Assembly: GCA_958510825.1 (NCBI GenBank)
Contig: OY294044.1
Coordinates: 42,435,550 to 42,499,549 of the forward strand
DNA: 64,000 bases
Direction of reading: 5' to 3'
From: Brachypterus glaber
Lineage: Eukaryota; Arthropoda; Insecta; Coleoptera; Kateretidae
Below the pieces are notes generated by a model. The model did no database searches. It was given only the letters and a program-made list of their open reading frames with translations, and had not been told where the DNA came from. How positions within the stretch are numbered: the stretch's first letter is position 1; each line of letters begins with the position of its first letter. Shown here piece after piece: positions 1 through 10,195 of this stretch. The position numbers and the translations under genes are program-made.

Positions 1-110
1 CACATAAACCCAAAGCTTGCTCACACGTGCTTTGGTTCAGACGGTTTTGAGAAAAAGTGTCCGATGTGACACCCACACCGTCCGAAGTCACCCCAGTTGA
101 CTATACCGTA
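1..110. repeat. Dispersed repeat edge, shared with the right side of the N gap
   Basis: The first 110 bases resemble about 75 bases just right of the gap (52826-52900): both contain a CACRTGTGCTTT-like stretch and the string GTGTCCGA followed by AGTCACCC. The rest of the repeat lies outside the window or inside the gap, so its type cannot be told. Confidence 0.4.
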
Positions 111-202
111 TTTTTTTTTAAGTTTTGAGTTTGAGCTACCTCTTAACATTAATTCATTTTATTCATCTTTGAGCTGCCACCTTTTTTATCAAGGAGAAAC
201 TT

Positions 203-367
203 TTAACCCCTTCCGCTCCATTGTATCCACGTATGGAAATTTTTAGGTATGGCAAAATATACCACAATATCCACAGTTGGATATTTGTTTGCGGGATTTT
301 TCATATACGTTTTAATCTGGTGTAGGGACCTCTACCTTGAAAAACCGGCTTGAGCCGAAGGGGTTAA
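203..367. mobile_element. piggyBac-type MITE with TTAA target duplication
   Basis: TTAA occurs at 203-206 and 364-367. Inside, the left end reads CCCCTTCCGCTC and the reverse complement of the right end reads CCCCTTCGGCTC, one mismatch in 12. The element is about 157 bp without coding capacity. TTAA target sites are diagnostic of the piggyBac superfamily; assignment rests on TSD and terminal repeat only. Confidence 0.7.
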
Positions 368-418
368 CCAACCGAGCGTTTTCGATTTCGAAATTGGGAT
401 TTTTTTTGACACACGCTA

Positions 419-442
419 ATTTATTTATTTATTTATTTATTT
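419..442. repeat. (ATTT)n microsatellite
   Basis: About six copies of the tetranucleotide ATTT in a row. Confidence 0.9.
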
Positions 443-900
443 TGTACAAAGAGTTTACAATTTAAAGAAATACCTATATTACACTAACTAGACGTTTACT
501 GTTTCAAAATTTAAATCGATCATATCCAAAAAGCTATTTGTCATTAAAAACAAATTAATAATAAAAAATTATGCATTATTTATTTTACACTATGGACGTT
601 ATTAAAAAAATACGAGACTTTTTTTGTAATTATACACATGAATTTTATATCACGATCATGAAAAATCTAGTTTCAATAATTCATTTTTAATAATTTATTG
701 TTTATTACATTCTTTTATATGCATTCGGAGTATAGAGTATAATAAAATATATTTTAATATCGATTTGATTAAAAAAGAATAATTAAATTAAAAGTTATTA
801 AAGTTTTTAATAGTAAAAAATGCGTTGCAAAAGTCTTTCCCTCGGATGTTTCCAGATATTACTTATTAAACAATTTTAAGCTTAGTTAACACAATAATTA
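443..900. other. AT-rich stretch with no recognised feature
   Basis: Very AT-rich sequence without a long frame, repeat or hairpin that I can identify. Confidence 0.5.
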
Positions 901-902
901 TA

Positions 903-1478
903 CAGCCACACAAAAAGAAAAAAATGTCAGGAAATTTTTAGGAGACCATTGTATTCCTATTTATTTTGTGGCTCTAAATCCGAATTTGATGCCAAAATAG
1001 CACCCTCATGCGATTGGTTTTGAGATAACCTCAAAATGCTTTATTTTCGAGTATGAAAATAATATTTTTTGAGGTCCAATAATAATCGGATAAGGTGCTA
1101 TGTTGACCTCAAATTCAGATTCAGCGCCTCAAAATACATAGAAATACCATGGTCTCCGAGAAAATTATTTTCTTTTTTTTTTCTTTTTGTGGCCACACAT
1201 GAACTCGTTCAAAAAAAGGTCAAGAATTTTTTGGGAGACTATTGTATTTCAATGTATTTTAAAGCCCTGAATTCAAATTTGATGTCAAAATAGCACCTCA
1301 TCTGCTTAGTTTTGGAAATAACCTTGTATAACTTTATTTTCGAGTAAATTAAAGGAAAGTTTTTTGATGCTATATGCAACTAATCGGATAAGGTGATACT
1401 TTGACCTCAAACTCGGATTGGGCGCCTCAAAATACATAGGAATACAGTTTTCGACCTTTTTTTCTTTTTGTGTGGCTG
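903..1478. mobile_element. Palindromic TIR element with ends CAGCCACAC
   Basis: The left end CAGCCACACAAAAAG is mirrored by CTTTTTGTGTGGCTG at the right end. TA precedes the left end (901-902); the right side has TG, perhaps a decayed TA. The interior is a degenerate palindrome carrying four copies of a module built on TATGTATTTTGAGG-CTGAATCCGAAT, two in each orientation (near 951, 1111, 1247 and 1407). The frame at 1069-1293 is only a read-through of this repeat. A mariner-like non-autonomous element is the likeliest identity, by TA site and end structure. Confidence 0.6.
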
Positions 1479-1520
1479 TGTTATTTAGTTAGTTAAGTTG
1501 TATAAGTGTTAATTATAATA

Positions 1521-3022
1521 CAGGCCCACAAAAAAAAAGTAGGTGTGACCAGGGCTAGTTGTCGCAGGGGTAAGTTATAGAAATGCTTATATCTCAAAAA
1601 GTAAAATAGTTTTCTGCACCAAACTGAGATTAACCTCTGGGTTACAAAAGTGCCATTTATCATTTGTAAACGTAAAAGCAATAAGTTAAAAAAGCCTCTA
1701 GATAATCCAACAAATGTCAAAATTAAAGCGTCCAGTAATATTTTTGTGGTAAATATTTTTTCTTATTTTTTTATTTAAAATATTAAGATAAGAAAATTAT
1801 ATGTATAATAATAGTTTTAAGGTGTATATTATTTGTGGATATTGTCATTTAGGAATGTTTATTCGTTTATTAGAAAGTACTTGATACATAACTCAAAATT
1901 GACCACTGGGGTTGTCGCATTTGGTTTGGGGCTAGTTGTCGCATGATTTGGAGATATATTCATGATATAACATTTTCTTTTTCGCATTTTTTTTTAATTT
2001 AAAACCGTGTTATAAAGGTGAAACTTTGTGGATAGCAAATAAAATCGTTTATTAAATTAAATTAACAAAAATCGAAAAAATATTATTTAATTATAAAGTT
2101 GACAATTTTAATACAAGAGTACAAAATTAGATAATTAGACAACAAGTTTTGAAAAGGCACATGTTTTATTAGTTATTTATAATTTTTATAAATGCCTTTA
2201 TATTTCTTCAAAAAAATATACTTTAAGTGCCGCGACAATGTACCCCGGACACGTTGTCGTATTTGTCGAGACTTCACAAAAAAAAATCATAACTCTAATA
2301 CCCTATAAATTTTTCCATGTTTTTTCTTTAAATAATATTACTAAAACATTAATCTAAAATTACAACTTGGTCAATTAAAAAAAACTAAAAATAAAGGAAA
2401 AAACTGACGCAGTGATTTTTCGAGTAAAATGCAAAAACATGATTTTTGTATGGTTTTTTGGAATTTGAAAAAAAAAAACGGAAAATGATAAAACTAATCT
2501 GACTTTAAATTTGAATTCTTGGGATCAAAATACATAGAAAACCATATTTACTTTTTTTTCACGAAATTTTAAAATTTTGAAAACTGTAGCAGCGCATAAC
2601 ACGGCGTAACTGCCAAATAAAAACAAAGTATCTTGTTCTGGAGGCGAGAGGTATATATTTCTATGTATTTTGACTCGCTGAATCCTAATCCGCCACCAGA
2701 ATTGGCCCAACTGGTCTTAGTTTGGCCCTAACGTTAAAAAACACCTCAAACTAGCCAATTGCCCTTGCTTTGCTGCAGTTTTTAAAGCCCTGCAAGTGTC
2801 AAAATTTCGTGAAAAATAAATTAAAATATAGTTTTTGATGTATTTTGATGCGTAGAATTCAAATTTGGAGTTAGATTAGTTTTGTCACTTTCGGTTTTTT
2901 TTTTAATTCCAAAAAACCATTCACAAACCATAAAAAAATCATGTTTTTTGCATTTTTTTTGAAAAGTCAGTGATAAAAAATACATAGACCTGTCTCTTCA
3001 AAAGATTTTTTTTCTGGGTCTG
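1521..3022. mobile_element. Larger TIR element related to the CAGCCACAC family
   Basis: The left end CAGGCCCACAAAAAAAAAG follows a TA (1519-1520). The right end, reverse complemented, reads CAGACCCAGAAAAAAAAT. Inner arms at about 2380-2640 and 2740-3000 are inverted copies around position 2690 and carry the same TATGTATTTTGA-CTGAATC module near 2508, 2657 and 2838. The left third contains the string TAGTTGTCGCA near 1556 and 1932. No coding frame of note. Boundaries are less certain than for other elements because the right TSD is not clean. Confidence 0.5.
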
Positions 3023-3835
3023 TGTAATTAACTAATCAAGAATTTAACCAATGAAATGAAATGTGGCAACCAATCTGACACTTCATTGGTCAAATTCTTA
3101 GTTAGTTTACTATTAATTACACTGCTCAATACTCAAAAATTACCCGAAACCATTTTAGTTACATCTGGTTATATTTGATGCCCTGATTTCGGAACCTTTT
3201 TTCGTTTGGTTTTTTTGAGATATAACGCCAAGTGTTTTTTTTTGCTTATAGTTATAGTAAAAAAAAAATAATTAAGGTTGAATAAGTTTTTTTTACCGTG
3301 GATTAGTTCTCTAATTTTTCGCTAAAAACTTGAATAACTCAAAAACTACTCAAGATAGACATAAAGTGTTACACATTAAAATAAAGCAATTTTAATGCAG
3401 ATTTTCAAAATTAAAAAATGTATGGGGTCACCCCATTGGGGTGTTCCATTTAGAAAATCAAAGTTGAGTGTCACTCCCGTACAACCGGAAGTGGCACAAG
3501 CATGAAAATATACATATTCAGAAACCCAAAAGCTTACTTTTTATCTATCATTTTCTTTTTGTAAGTAGCAAAAAAATATACACTGGACAGGATAGAAAAT
3601 TTAAAAAAGTCAACTTTCATGGTCGGGCCTGGTGCCTTACCAACTAGGCCCGAAACCGTATGCATGGTTTAAATCCAAGCCGAAAATTAACTTTTTTATA
3701 TTTTTTTCTTTTGTCCGGTGTGACAAAAATTTTCTTTCATAATTAAAATCACTTCCTTTAGAAATCTTTTGCGTATTCGAAAGTAATAGAGACCCTGTAT
3801 AAAGCAACTTTCAGTAAAAATTCTTGCTCTGGTCT
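3023..3835. other. Intergenic, no clear gene
   Basis: AT-rich sequence with a short palindrome GGGGTCACCCCATTGGGGTG near 3424 and a small inverted GGGCCT/AGGCCC pair near 3625-3655. No frame longer than 60 codons and no element ends found. Confidence 0.4.
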
Positions 3836-3842
3836 TATTTGA

Positions 3843-3903
3843 TTCAGATATACAGATATACGTATACACAGATATACGTATATACAGATATACGTATATA
3901 CAG
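3843..3903. repeat. Microsatellite of CAGATATACGTATA units
   Basis: Imperfect tandem copies of a roughly 14-18 bp unit made of ATATAC and CAGATA motifs. Confidence 0.8.
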
Positions 3904-4248
3904 CCAATTAATTTATAAAATGCAAGGAAGACAGGCCTGTTTTAAATGGTTGTTTTAAAGCGAATTTAAGGGAAGTCGGTTCCCAATTGGGAGCGAAGAA
4001 TAAAGCAGCGTGTTTCGTTCACATGTGCAAAATTTATTTTTAAAGATTTAATATTGAAATTATAAAATGATAAGATTATGGTGAAATCTTCTTTAATGTG
4101 GATTTACACCTATACACCAGGATATTATTTATTTAAGAATAAATAATATATCAGGGAGGATGTTCGTAATAATAAAGAATTACTGAGATCTGTTCACTGC
4201 AGTGCACTGCAAAAAAAAAAAAATATGGATTCAGGAAGGTAAAACTAA

Positions 4249-4362
4249 TTAACACGTTCGCTGTTATTTAAGTTTACAGTGAGCCCGCCAGTCGGGCTCT
4301 CGTAATTGAATATGAGTAGGGGATGAATCCGCCGGGCAGGTTTTCGGCAGCGAACGTGTTAA
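4249..4362. mobile_element. Short piggyBac-type MITE with TTAA duplication
   Basis: TTAA at 4249-4252 and 4359-4362 flanks an exact inverted terminal repeat CACGTTCGCTG/CAGCGAACGTG. The interior (about 106 bp in total) has a perfect hairpin GAGCCCG-loop-CGGGCTC. No coding capacity. It lies about 110 bases upstream of the first readable ORF1 codons of the non-LTR element. Confidence 0.8.
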
Positions 4363-4474
4363 CACTGTCACCAAAATTCAAGAACAATTAAAAATTTCTA
4401 GAATGCGGAAACTTGAAGGTCATCTGGCTGATGCTTTTTTGACAGTTTTATAGAAACTGGAAGTAACAATTTAA

Positions 4475-4741
4475 ACTTTTATATATTTAGGAGTTTTACC
4501 ATTCGGCATATCTGAGGAAGACGCACAAGCCATAACCAGTAGGGGAGGTAAGGTAAAATATCTATTTTCCTACCTTACTGTTAAATTAACAAAAGCCCAA
4601 CCTCAGGAAGTGGCTGGTGAGGGTGAGGCTTCAACATCAGGCGGGGCACCGGGGGATATGGAGGTTGAAGAAGTCTTCACCTCTGAATCCACTGACCCCA
4701 TCGCCAAGGACGGCCCTCCAAGCAATAAGGGGGTCTGTTGA
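4475..4741 (+). pseudogene. 3' end of ORF1 of the non-LTR retrotransposon
   Basis: An open frame runs from just after a stop at 4472 to a TGA at 4739-4741 and has no early ATG. From 4490 it encodes 83 residues beginning GVLPFGISEEDAQ and ending in an acidic, Gly/Ser/Pro-rich tail. It sits 35 bp upstream of the ORF2 ATG, as ORF1 does in two-ORF LINEs, so I read it as the C-terminal remnant of ORF1 (nucleic-acid-binding protein). The sequence TTATATATTTAG directly before it looks like a splice acceptor or, more simply, marks the 5' truncation point. No zinc knuckles are retained; these would lie upstream in an intact ORF1. Confidence 0.6.
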
Positions 4742-4776
4742 TGTTGGGATCTCAACTCACCAAATAGTCATTCCCA

Positions 4777-7700
4777 ATGTCTGGACTTGAGATTATACAA
4801 ATTAACTTGCAACACTGCCGGGCGGCGGTAGCTACCATCTGCCGTCACCTGGACAGTAATGCGGACACAATAACACTAATCCAAGAACCCTGGATTGTGA
4901 AATCGAAAGTTTCCGGCTTCGGCAGCTTAAAAGGGACTATTTTTGTAAATAGCTATATTCAAAAGCCTAGGACGTGTATATACATACCTAAGCAATATGA
5001 AGCTACTCTAGTAACTCAGTTCAGCACAGCTGACCTAACAACTGTGAGAATGAACTATAGTGTAAAGGGTAACCAAGAAGAACTTTTTATAGCATCGGCA
5101 TACCTCCCACAAGATACAGGTACGCAACCTCCATCAGAGGAACTTGCCAACCTGATAAACTTTTGCCAACGGGAGAAAAAAAGCCTTATAGTTGGATGTG
5201 ACAGTAACTCTCATCACATTGTGTGGGGCAACAAAAACATCGACGGAAGAGGCAAAGTACTGCTAGAGTTTCTATCTGGCACAAACCTAGAGATATTAAA
5301 TCGTGGATGCGAACCTACATTCGTAACACGCCGGGGTCAGACTGTAATTGACATTACACTGGCCACTTCTGATATCTCAAAACAAATAACTGACTGGCGT
5401 GTATCATCAGAGGCCTCCTTTTCGGACCACAGATGGATTCGCTTTAGGTTAAATCTGGATAGAGCTGAGTTAAAAGCCTATCGAAACCCCAAGAAAACAG
5501 ACAGGGAGGCTTTCATTAGTCATCTGAAAAACAGAGTCAAGGAGCCCCCTAATGTTTTTAACTCAACGAACGACATTGAAGAATATGTACATAATCTTCA
5601 AAGGTCTCTCGTTAACTCATATGAGGACTCTTGTCCCATTAAAATTCCAGCAAACAGGAAGTTGACTAACCCCTGGTGGTGTGCTAAACTTCAAAAGCTG
5701 AAAAATGAAACAAGAAAATTGTTTAATAAGGCGAAGAGATCACGGTTGGATTCTGATTGGACCGCTTATTCAGAGCACCGAAAAGAATACAAAAAATTAA
5801 TTCGCGAAAATCAAAGGAGAGCTTGGAGGGACTTTTGTGGCAGTATAGAATCTACCACGGTCGCCGCCCGACTAAGGAAAGTCCTTTCCAAGGATTCATC
5901 ACAGAAACTAGGTAGTATTAAAAGGAATGATGGCTCATATACAGATGACCTTCAAAGTACCTCTACAATACTCCTAGAAACTCATTTCCCAGGATGTGTT
6001 ATTACTCCCAATCAGGAATGGCATCCACATACGCTTCCACCTCCAAGTAAAGAGGACTGGAAAGTGGCCTCCAAACTGGTTGACGAGAAACGCATAAAAT
6101 GGGCCATTGAGACTTTTTCTCCCTTTAAATCTCCAGGATTGGACGGAGTATTCCCAGCGCTTTTGCAGTGGGGCCTGGATATAATCTCCAGTCCACTAAA
6201 ACACATTTTTCAGGCATGTATAGCTTTCAAATACATTCCGAAAGCATGGAGAGAAGTTAAAGTAACCTTTATTCCTAAGCCTGGAAGGAAAGACTACTCA
6301 CTAGCTAAATCCTACCGACCAATTAGCCTGACGTCTTTTCTTTTAAAAACGTTAGAAAAACTGGTTGACAAAGAAATTCGGGATGGTGCACTCTCTAGAG
6401 TTAAACTACACCCAAATCAACACGCCTACATCCCTGGCAGATCGACGGAATCAGCTCTCCGAGCTGTAATTTCCCAAATCGAGAAATCCCTGGGACTGAA
6501 AGCATCGACACTTTCTGTGTTTATCGACGTTGAAGGAGCGTTTGACAAAGCGTCTTTTAAAAGCATTAAAACTGCCCTACAAAGACATGGTGTATCACCC
6601 ACACTCATTGAGTGGATACAACACATGCTTGAATGGAGAGCAGTTCAACTAAACATAGGGGGATTAATCACAAGAGGAGTTGTAACAAGAGGCTGCCCAC
6701 AAGGTGGAGTTCTTTCTCCTCTCCTTTGGAACCTTGTAGTGGACAGCCTATTAACACTCCTTAACGATAATTCTTCCTACACAATAGGATATGCAGACGA
6801 CATAGTCATACTACTTACAGGGAATTTTGAGAGCGTGCTGTGCGATCTCATTCAGCGCGCACTCAATATTCTACAGAAATGGTGTGATGATCACTCTCTC
6901 TCGGTTAACCCAGCCAAGACTGAGATGGTCCTGTTCACTAAGAAAAGGAAACTGGGAAACCTCAAAGTCCCATTTCTTTTCGGAAAACAACTCAGCTTTT
7001 CTAAAGAAGTAAAGTATCTGGGAATTCTTCTTGACAGCAAACTGTGTTGGGGACCACACCTTAAGCAAAAAACAGAAAAAGCATGCATAGCTTTTTGGCA
7101 GTGTCGTAGAGCACTGGGCAGATCTTGGGGTTTGTCTCCCAGGATCACCCTTTGGCTGTACACCGCTGTCATAAGGCCTATGCTAACATATGGCTCAGTT
7201 GTATGGTGGCCCAGAACCCAACTGACTACAGCAAGAACGCAACTAAATCATATTCAAAGACTAGCTCTTATGAGTATAACCGGTGCAATGCGATCAACTC
7301 CAACTGCAGCTTTAGAGACTCTGCTTTGTATTCCTCCCCTTAATATTTTTGTTGAGGGTGAGGCCGCAAAGACAGCGCTTAGGCTGAAAGCAAATAGTAC
7401 GTGGAATGCAAGAGGAACGCGTACTGGACATGAGTCTATTCTTGAACGGTTTGTGTCACAAGCTCCCATTCTTGAATCTCAGACCGATCTAGTTGCTCCC
7501 AGGTATATCTTTAATAGATCATACCAAGCTTATGCTTCCACTAAAGAAGAAACTGACAGCGTACCTGACATTGTCATGTACACTGATGGTTCAAAGACAA
7601 CTGAAGGATCAGGTGCAGGAGTTTTCTGCCCAGATCTAGAGTTAGAAATAAGCATTTCCCTTGGCAAGCATGCCTCGGTCTTTCAGGCAGAGGTAATAGG

Positions 7701-8406
7701 CATAACAAATGCTGCGAGAGCTATTTCTGAAAGGGAAATCAGTAATAGAAGAATAACTATTCTTACGGATAGCAAAGCTTCCATACAAGCAATCAAGTCT
7801 TTCAAAATTACTTCAAAGCTAGTTTTGGAATGTCACCAATCCCTGGAGGAAGCGGCAGTTTCTAATACTGTTACACTCTCATGGGTAAAGGGGCATAATG
7901 GAAATGTAGGCAATGAAGAAGCTGATAGATTGGCACGAGCAGGCTCAGGCTCTGTACCTATTGGTCCAGAGCCCATAATCCCTGTATCTGTCGCTTTTAA
8001 AACAGCTCTCATTAATCAAGAAACTCACATAAAACACACCCGTAATTGGATTACGAGAAATGATTGTAAACATGCAAGAGCAGCCCTTCCCACTCCGTGT
8101 GAAAAGACAGCACGCTTTTGTATGCAACTAAAAAGGGACAACCTAAGACAGTTTGCAAGCATCGTAACAGGTCACTGCAAACTAAATAAGCATCTTAACA
8201 TCATGGGGAAGCCAGTCGACCCCATCTGTAGAGGATGCTACATGGAAGAGGAAACAATGGAACATGTGTTATGTCACTGTCCAGCGTTAGCCTTAATAAG
8301 AGGGTCCATGCTAGACGAGTACTGGCTCGACATGGCCGGTATAAGCAGCATCACTCCCAGACATCTTCTTAGATATATTCAAAGAATTGGATGGCTGAGA
8401 GGTTAA
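4777..8406 (+). CDS. Non-LTR retrotransposon ORF2: endonuclease, reverse transcriptase, RNase H
   Basis: A 1209-residue polyprotein that would nick target DNA, copy its own RNA at the nick and degrade the RNA strand. Domain order: APE-type endonuclease about residues 1-225 (N10, QEPW at 36-39, CDSNSHH with D142 and N144, SDH at 216-218); reverse transcriptase about 450-800 (KPGRKDY near 501, FIDVEGAFD at 582-590, GCPQGG near 639, catalytic YADD at 672-675, KYLGI near 746); RNase H about 932-1056 with D936, E972, D998, H1040 and D1050; terminal zinc knuckle C1151-C1154-H1163-C1168. All expected catalytic residues are present and there is no stop or frameshift, so it may have been active recently. 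The ATG chosen is the first in frame and places the endonuclease start motif at residues 8-13. The similar broken element at 27782-30028 shares the RT motifs. RNase H argues for the I, LOA or R1 groups; phylogeny is needed to choose. Confidence 0.95.
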   Translation: MSGLEIIQINLQHCRAAVATICRHLDSNADTITLIQEPWIVKSKVSGFGSLKGTIFVNSYIQKPRTCIYIPKQYEATLVTQFSTADLTTVRMNYSVKGNQEELFIASAYLPQDTGTQPPSEELANLINFCQREKKSLIVGCDSNSHHIVWGNKNIDGRGKVLLEFLSGTNLEILNRGCEPTFVTRRGQTVIDITLATSDISKQITDWRVSSEASFSDHRWIRFRLNLDRAELKAYRNPKKTDREAFISHLKNRVKEPPNVFNSTNDIEEYVHNLQRSLVNSYEDSCPIKIPANRKLTNPWWCAKLQKLKNETRKLFNKAKRSRLDSDWTAYSEHRKEYKKLIRENQRRAWRDFCGSIESTTVAARLRKVLSKDSSQKLGSIKRNDGSYTDDLQSTSTILLETHFPGCVITPNQEWHPHTLPPPSKEDWKVASKLVDEKRIKWAIETFSPFKSPGLDGVFPALLQWGLDIISSPLKHIFQACIAFKYIPKAWREVKVTFIPKPGRKDYSLAKSYRPISLTSFLLKTLEKLVDKEIRDGALSRVKLHPNQHAYIPGRSTESALRAVISQIEKSLGLKASTLSVFIDVEGAFDKASFKSIKTALQRHGVSPTLIEWIQHMLEWRAVQLNIGGLITRGVVTRGCPQGGVLSPLLWNLVVDSLLTLLNDNSSYTIGYADDIVILLTGNFESVLCDLIQRALNILQKWCDDHSLSVNPAKTEMVLFTKKRKLGNLKVPFLFGKQLSFSKEVKYLGILLDSKLCWGPHLKQKTEKACIAFWQCRRALGRSWGLSPRITLWLYTAVIRPMLTYGSVVWWPRTQLTTARTQLNHIQRLALMSITGAMRSTPTAALETLLCIPPLNIFVEGEAAKTALRLKANSTWNARGTRTGHESILERFVSQAPILESQTDLVAPRYIFNRSYQAYASTKEETDSVPDIVMYTDGSKTTEGSGAGVFCPDLELEISISLGKHASVFQAEVIGITNAARAISEREISNRRITILTDSKASIQAIKSFKITSKLVLECHQSLEEAAVSNTVTLSWVKGHNGNVGNEEADRLARAGSGSVPIGPEPIIPVSVAFKTALINQETHIKHTRNWITRNDCKHARAALPTPCEKTARFCMQLKRDNLRQFASIVTGHCKLNKHLNIMGKPVDPICRGCYMEEETMEHVLCHCPALALIRGSMLDEYWLDMAGISSITPRHLLRYIQRIGWLRG

Positions 8407-8510
8407 ATTAAATGCTGCGACCAAAGGGAGGTAGTACAATGGGCCCAGCTAAGTGGCCTAAGTGCGTGTAGATAGCTACCCTCCACCCTAATAACCATAA
8501 CCATAACCAT

Positions 8511-9020
8511 ACGGCTATTGCACCAAAACGGTTAATCAACCAGTTGTTTTCTTCAGGGAATCAAGGACCTCAACATATCATAAATTAACCGAAATCTACT
8601 GAAAAATATTTTTGTTAGAAAATGTATTTATTAAAACAACTATTAAATGAAATCATCAAAATTCAAGTCGACTTCTTTCGCGTTTTAATTGGTATTATCT
8701 ATGGGATGATGTATTTTGTTTTCTTGATTACTAGTAGGTACTTATTTATTGGTTTATTTATCTCAAAGTATCTTAAGAGGGAGTGGCTGAATTATAATTA
8801 ATCTATTACTGTTAAGTAACACGCATTGAATTAATACTAGTGGTTCTTGGAACGGTACGCCTAGATTCAACCATATCTAATGTATTTCTTTTGTTCAATT
8901 GTTTAATTATATACAAGAAGTTTTTCTTTCGAATATTCAAGAAAAGTTATACTTCACAATCTAGGGAGAAAAGTTGTTTTTTTTGAGTAAAATACGTAAC
9001 TCTTTCCCAGACCTCAGAAA
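8511..9020. other. Intergenic, no recognised feature
   Basis: AT-rich flank downstream of the LINE. I see no frame, inverted repeat or element end. Confidence 0.5.
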
Positions 9021-9024
9021 TTTA

Positions 9025-9205
9025 TAGCAGGTGCATTGCAGGTACATTGCAGGTACATAACCACTGTTCTATGTAATGTTGCAGCAATGTAATTTTTATA
9101 GTCCATGTAGAGTCCTTGGACTTTAACAATTCCGCCTTATGTTATGTATCAGTTACATAACATGCTACATATTAGCTACATACTAGGTACATAACAACGA
9201 AAGTA
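9025..9205. repeat. Clustered GGTACAT/GCTACAT repeat
   Basis: Tandem and scattered copies of GCAGGTACATTGCAGG and of TACATAAC/GCTACATA, some in inverted orientation. This could be a MITE remnant; ends and TSD are not clear. Confidence 0.45.
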
Positions 9206-9595
9206 GGCGTTTCCGAATTCTACTTGTAGTTTTTTCTCTTTCTTTAAAATAAATTTTATAATACTCGTTCCTGGTTATGGAGTGCATCATAGATTTAGAC
9301 ATGGTGAAAATTTTTACGTATTTTTCATAAACCTAACCTAATAATTAAAATATATAAAAATCTTTAGATATAGCATCCATCAGGTAAAATTCTTATGCGG
9401 TATGTATTTTTACTGTGAAAGAAAACTTTCTACCAGGCTTAAAAATCATGCCCCACACTAAAAGCCAATGTTTAGAAAAAAAAAATAGCAAATAATTATC
9501 ATTTAAAAAAAAAATTGTCTAGAACTATCTAAAATCAGTTTAAGTCTAAAAATACATGTGTTTCTACTACTTTTAAGTACCCTCAAAAGGGTAAA

Positions 9596-10136
9596 TTAAT
9601 CTTCATTCGATAAAAAAGAAAGTTTGGTGATTTATACCATTTTATATTGGATATAAAATGGCGGATTTATTTATTTTTGTTTCTCTTCCGGTTTCGCCGG
9701 AAGTGGCATAAATATGTTTTTTTTTAATGTAATTTCTTACATTTTTGAATTCAGCCGAAAATTCTATATATAATTTTTAATGTCCATCTAAACTTTATTT
9801 GTAGAGTATTTTTCCGCTATTTTTCTTATGCCAAACTTATCATGTACTTTGAAGAAAGTAAAAAGAAGGTATCTCGTTTTCATAAGATAAAAACGAAAAT
9901 GAAAAAAAAAAGTAAAAAAAAACAATTAGAATTAGAATTAGAATTAGAATTAGAATACATAGAATTTTTGGCTGAATTAATTAAAATTACAAGGTGTTAC
10001 CATTACAAAAAAAAACACATTTATGCCACTCCCGGAGAAACCGGAAGTGAAACAAAAAAAATCAAATTCGCCATTTTATAGTCAATGTAAACTTATAAAT
10101 ATCACTAATGTTTCGTTCTTATCAAATGAAGATTAA
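9596..10136. mobile_element. TTAA-flanked palindromic element with long terminal inverted repeats
   Basis: TTAA at 9596-9599 and 10133-10136. The left end TCTTCATTCGATAA and the reverse complement of the right end TCTTCATTTGATAA match at 13 of 14 positions, and similarity continues for about 200 bp into each arm (shared motifs: AAAATGGCG, CACTTCCGG, TTCAGCC). The frame at 9842-10081 is a by-product of the arm and of an inner microsatellite. The TTAA site suggests a piggyBac-type non-autonomous element. Confidence 0.6.
9924..9957. repeat. (TTAGAA)n microsatellite
   Basis: About five copies of the hexamer TTAGAA inside the TTAA-flanked element. Confidence 0.9.
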
Positions 10137-10195
10137 TCTTAATATTTGGGGAGGTCATAAATAAAACTAACCCGGTATACTAAACTGGTACTGGG

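Larger units (their letters stand above)
4475..8510 (+). mobile_element. Non-LTR retrotransposon (I/LOA/R1-like group), 5'-truncated, ORF2 intact
   Basis: The element contains the tail of ORF1, a complete ORF2 and a short 3' UTR that ends in tandem TAACCA units at about 8491-8510. A short tandem tail instead of poly(A) is known from the I and related RNase H-bearing clades. The coding part is clearly less AT-rich than the flanks. I could not find a target-site duplication, so the exact 5' boundary is uncertain. Confidence 0.85.

Noticed and set aside
1493..1720. 75-codon minus-strand frame with a hydrophobic look
   Set aside because: Lies across the left end of a palindromic TIR element in AT-rich DNA; no motif.
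3618..3675. tRNA-like string GGTGCCTTACCAACTAGGCC with GGTTTAAATCC
   Set aside because: The GGTTTAAATCC looks like a Pol III B box and the stem is partly possible, but no full cloverleaf or matching A box could be drawn.
9842..10081. 79-codon frame rich in Lys and Glu-Leu repeats
   Set aside because: It is generated by poly(A) runs and the TTAGAA microsatellite inside a TTAA-flanked element.
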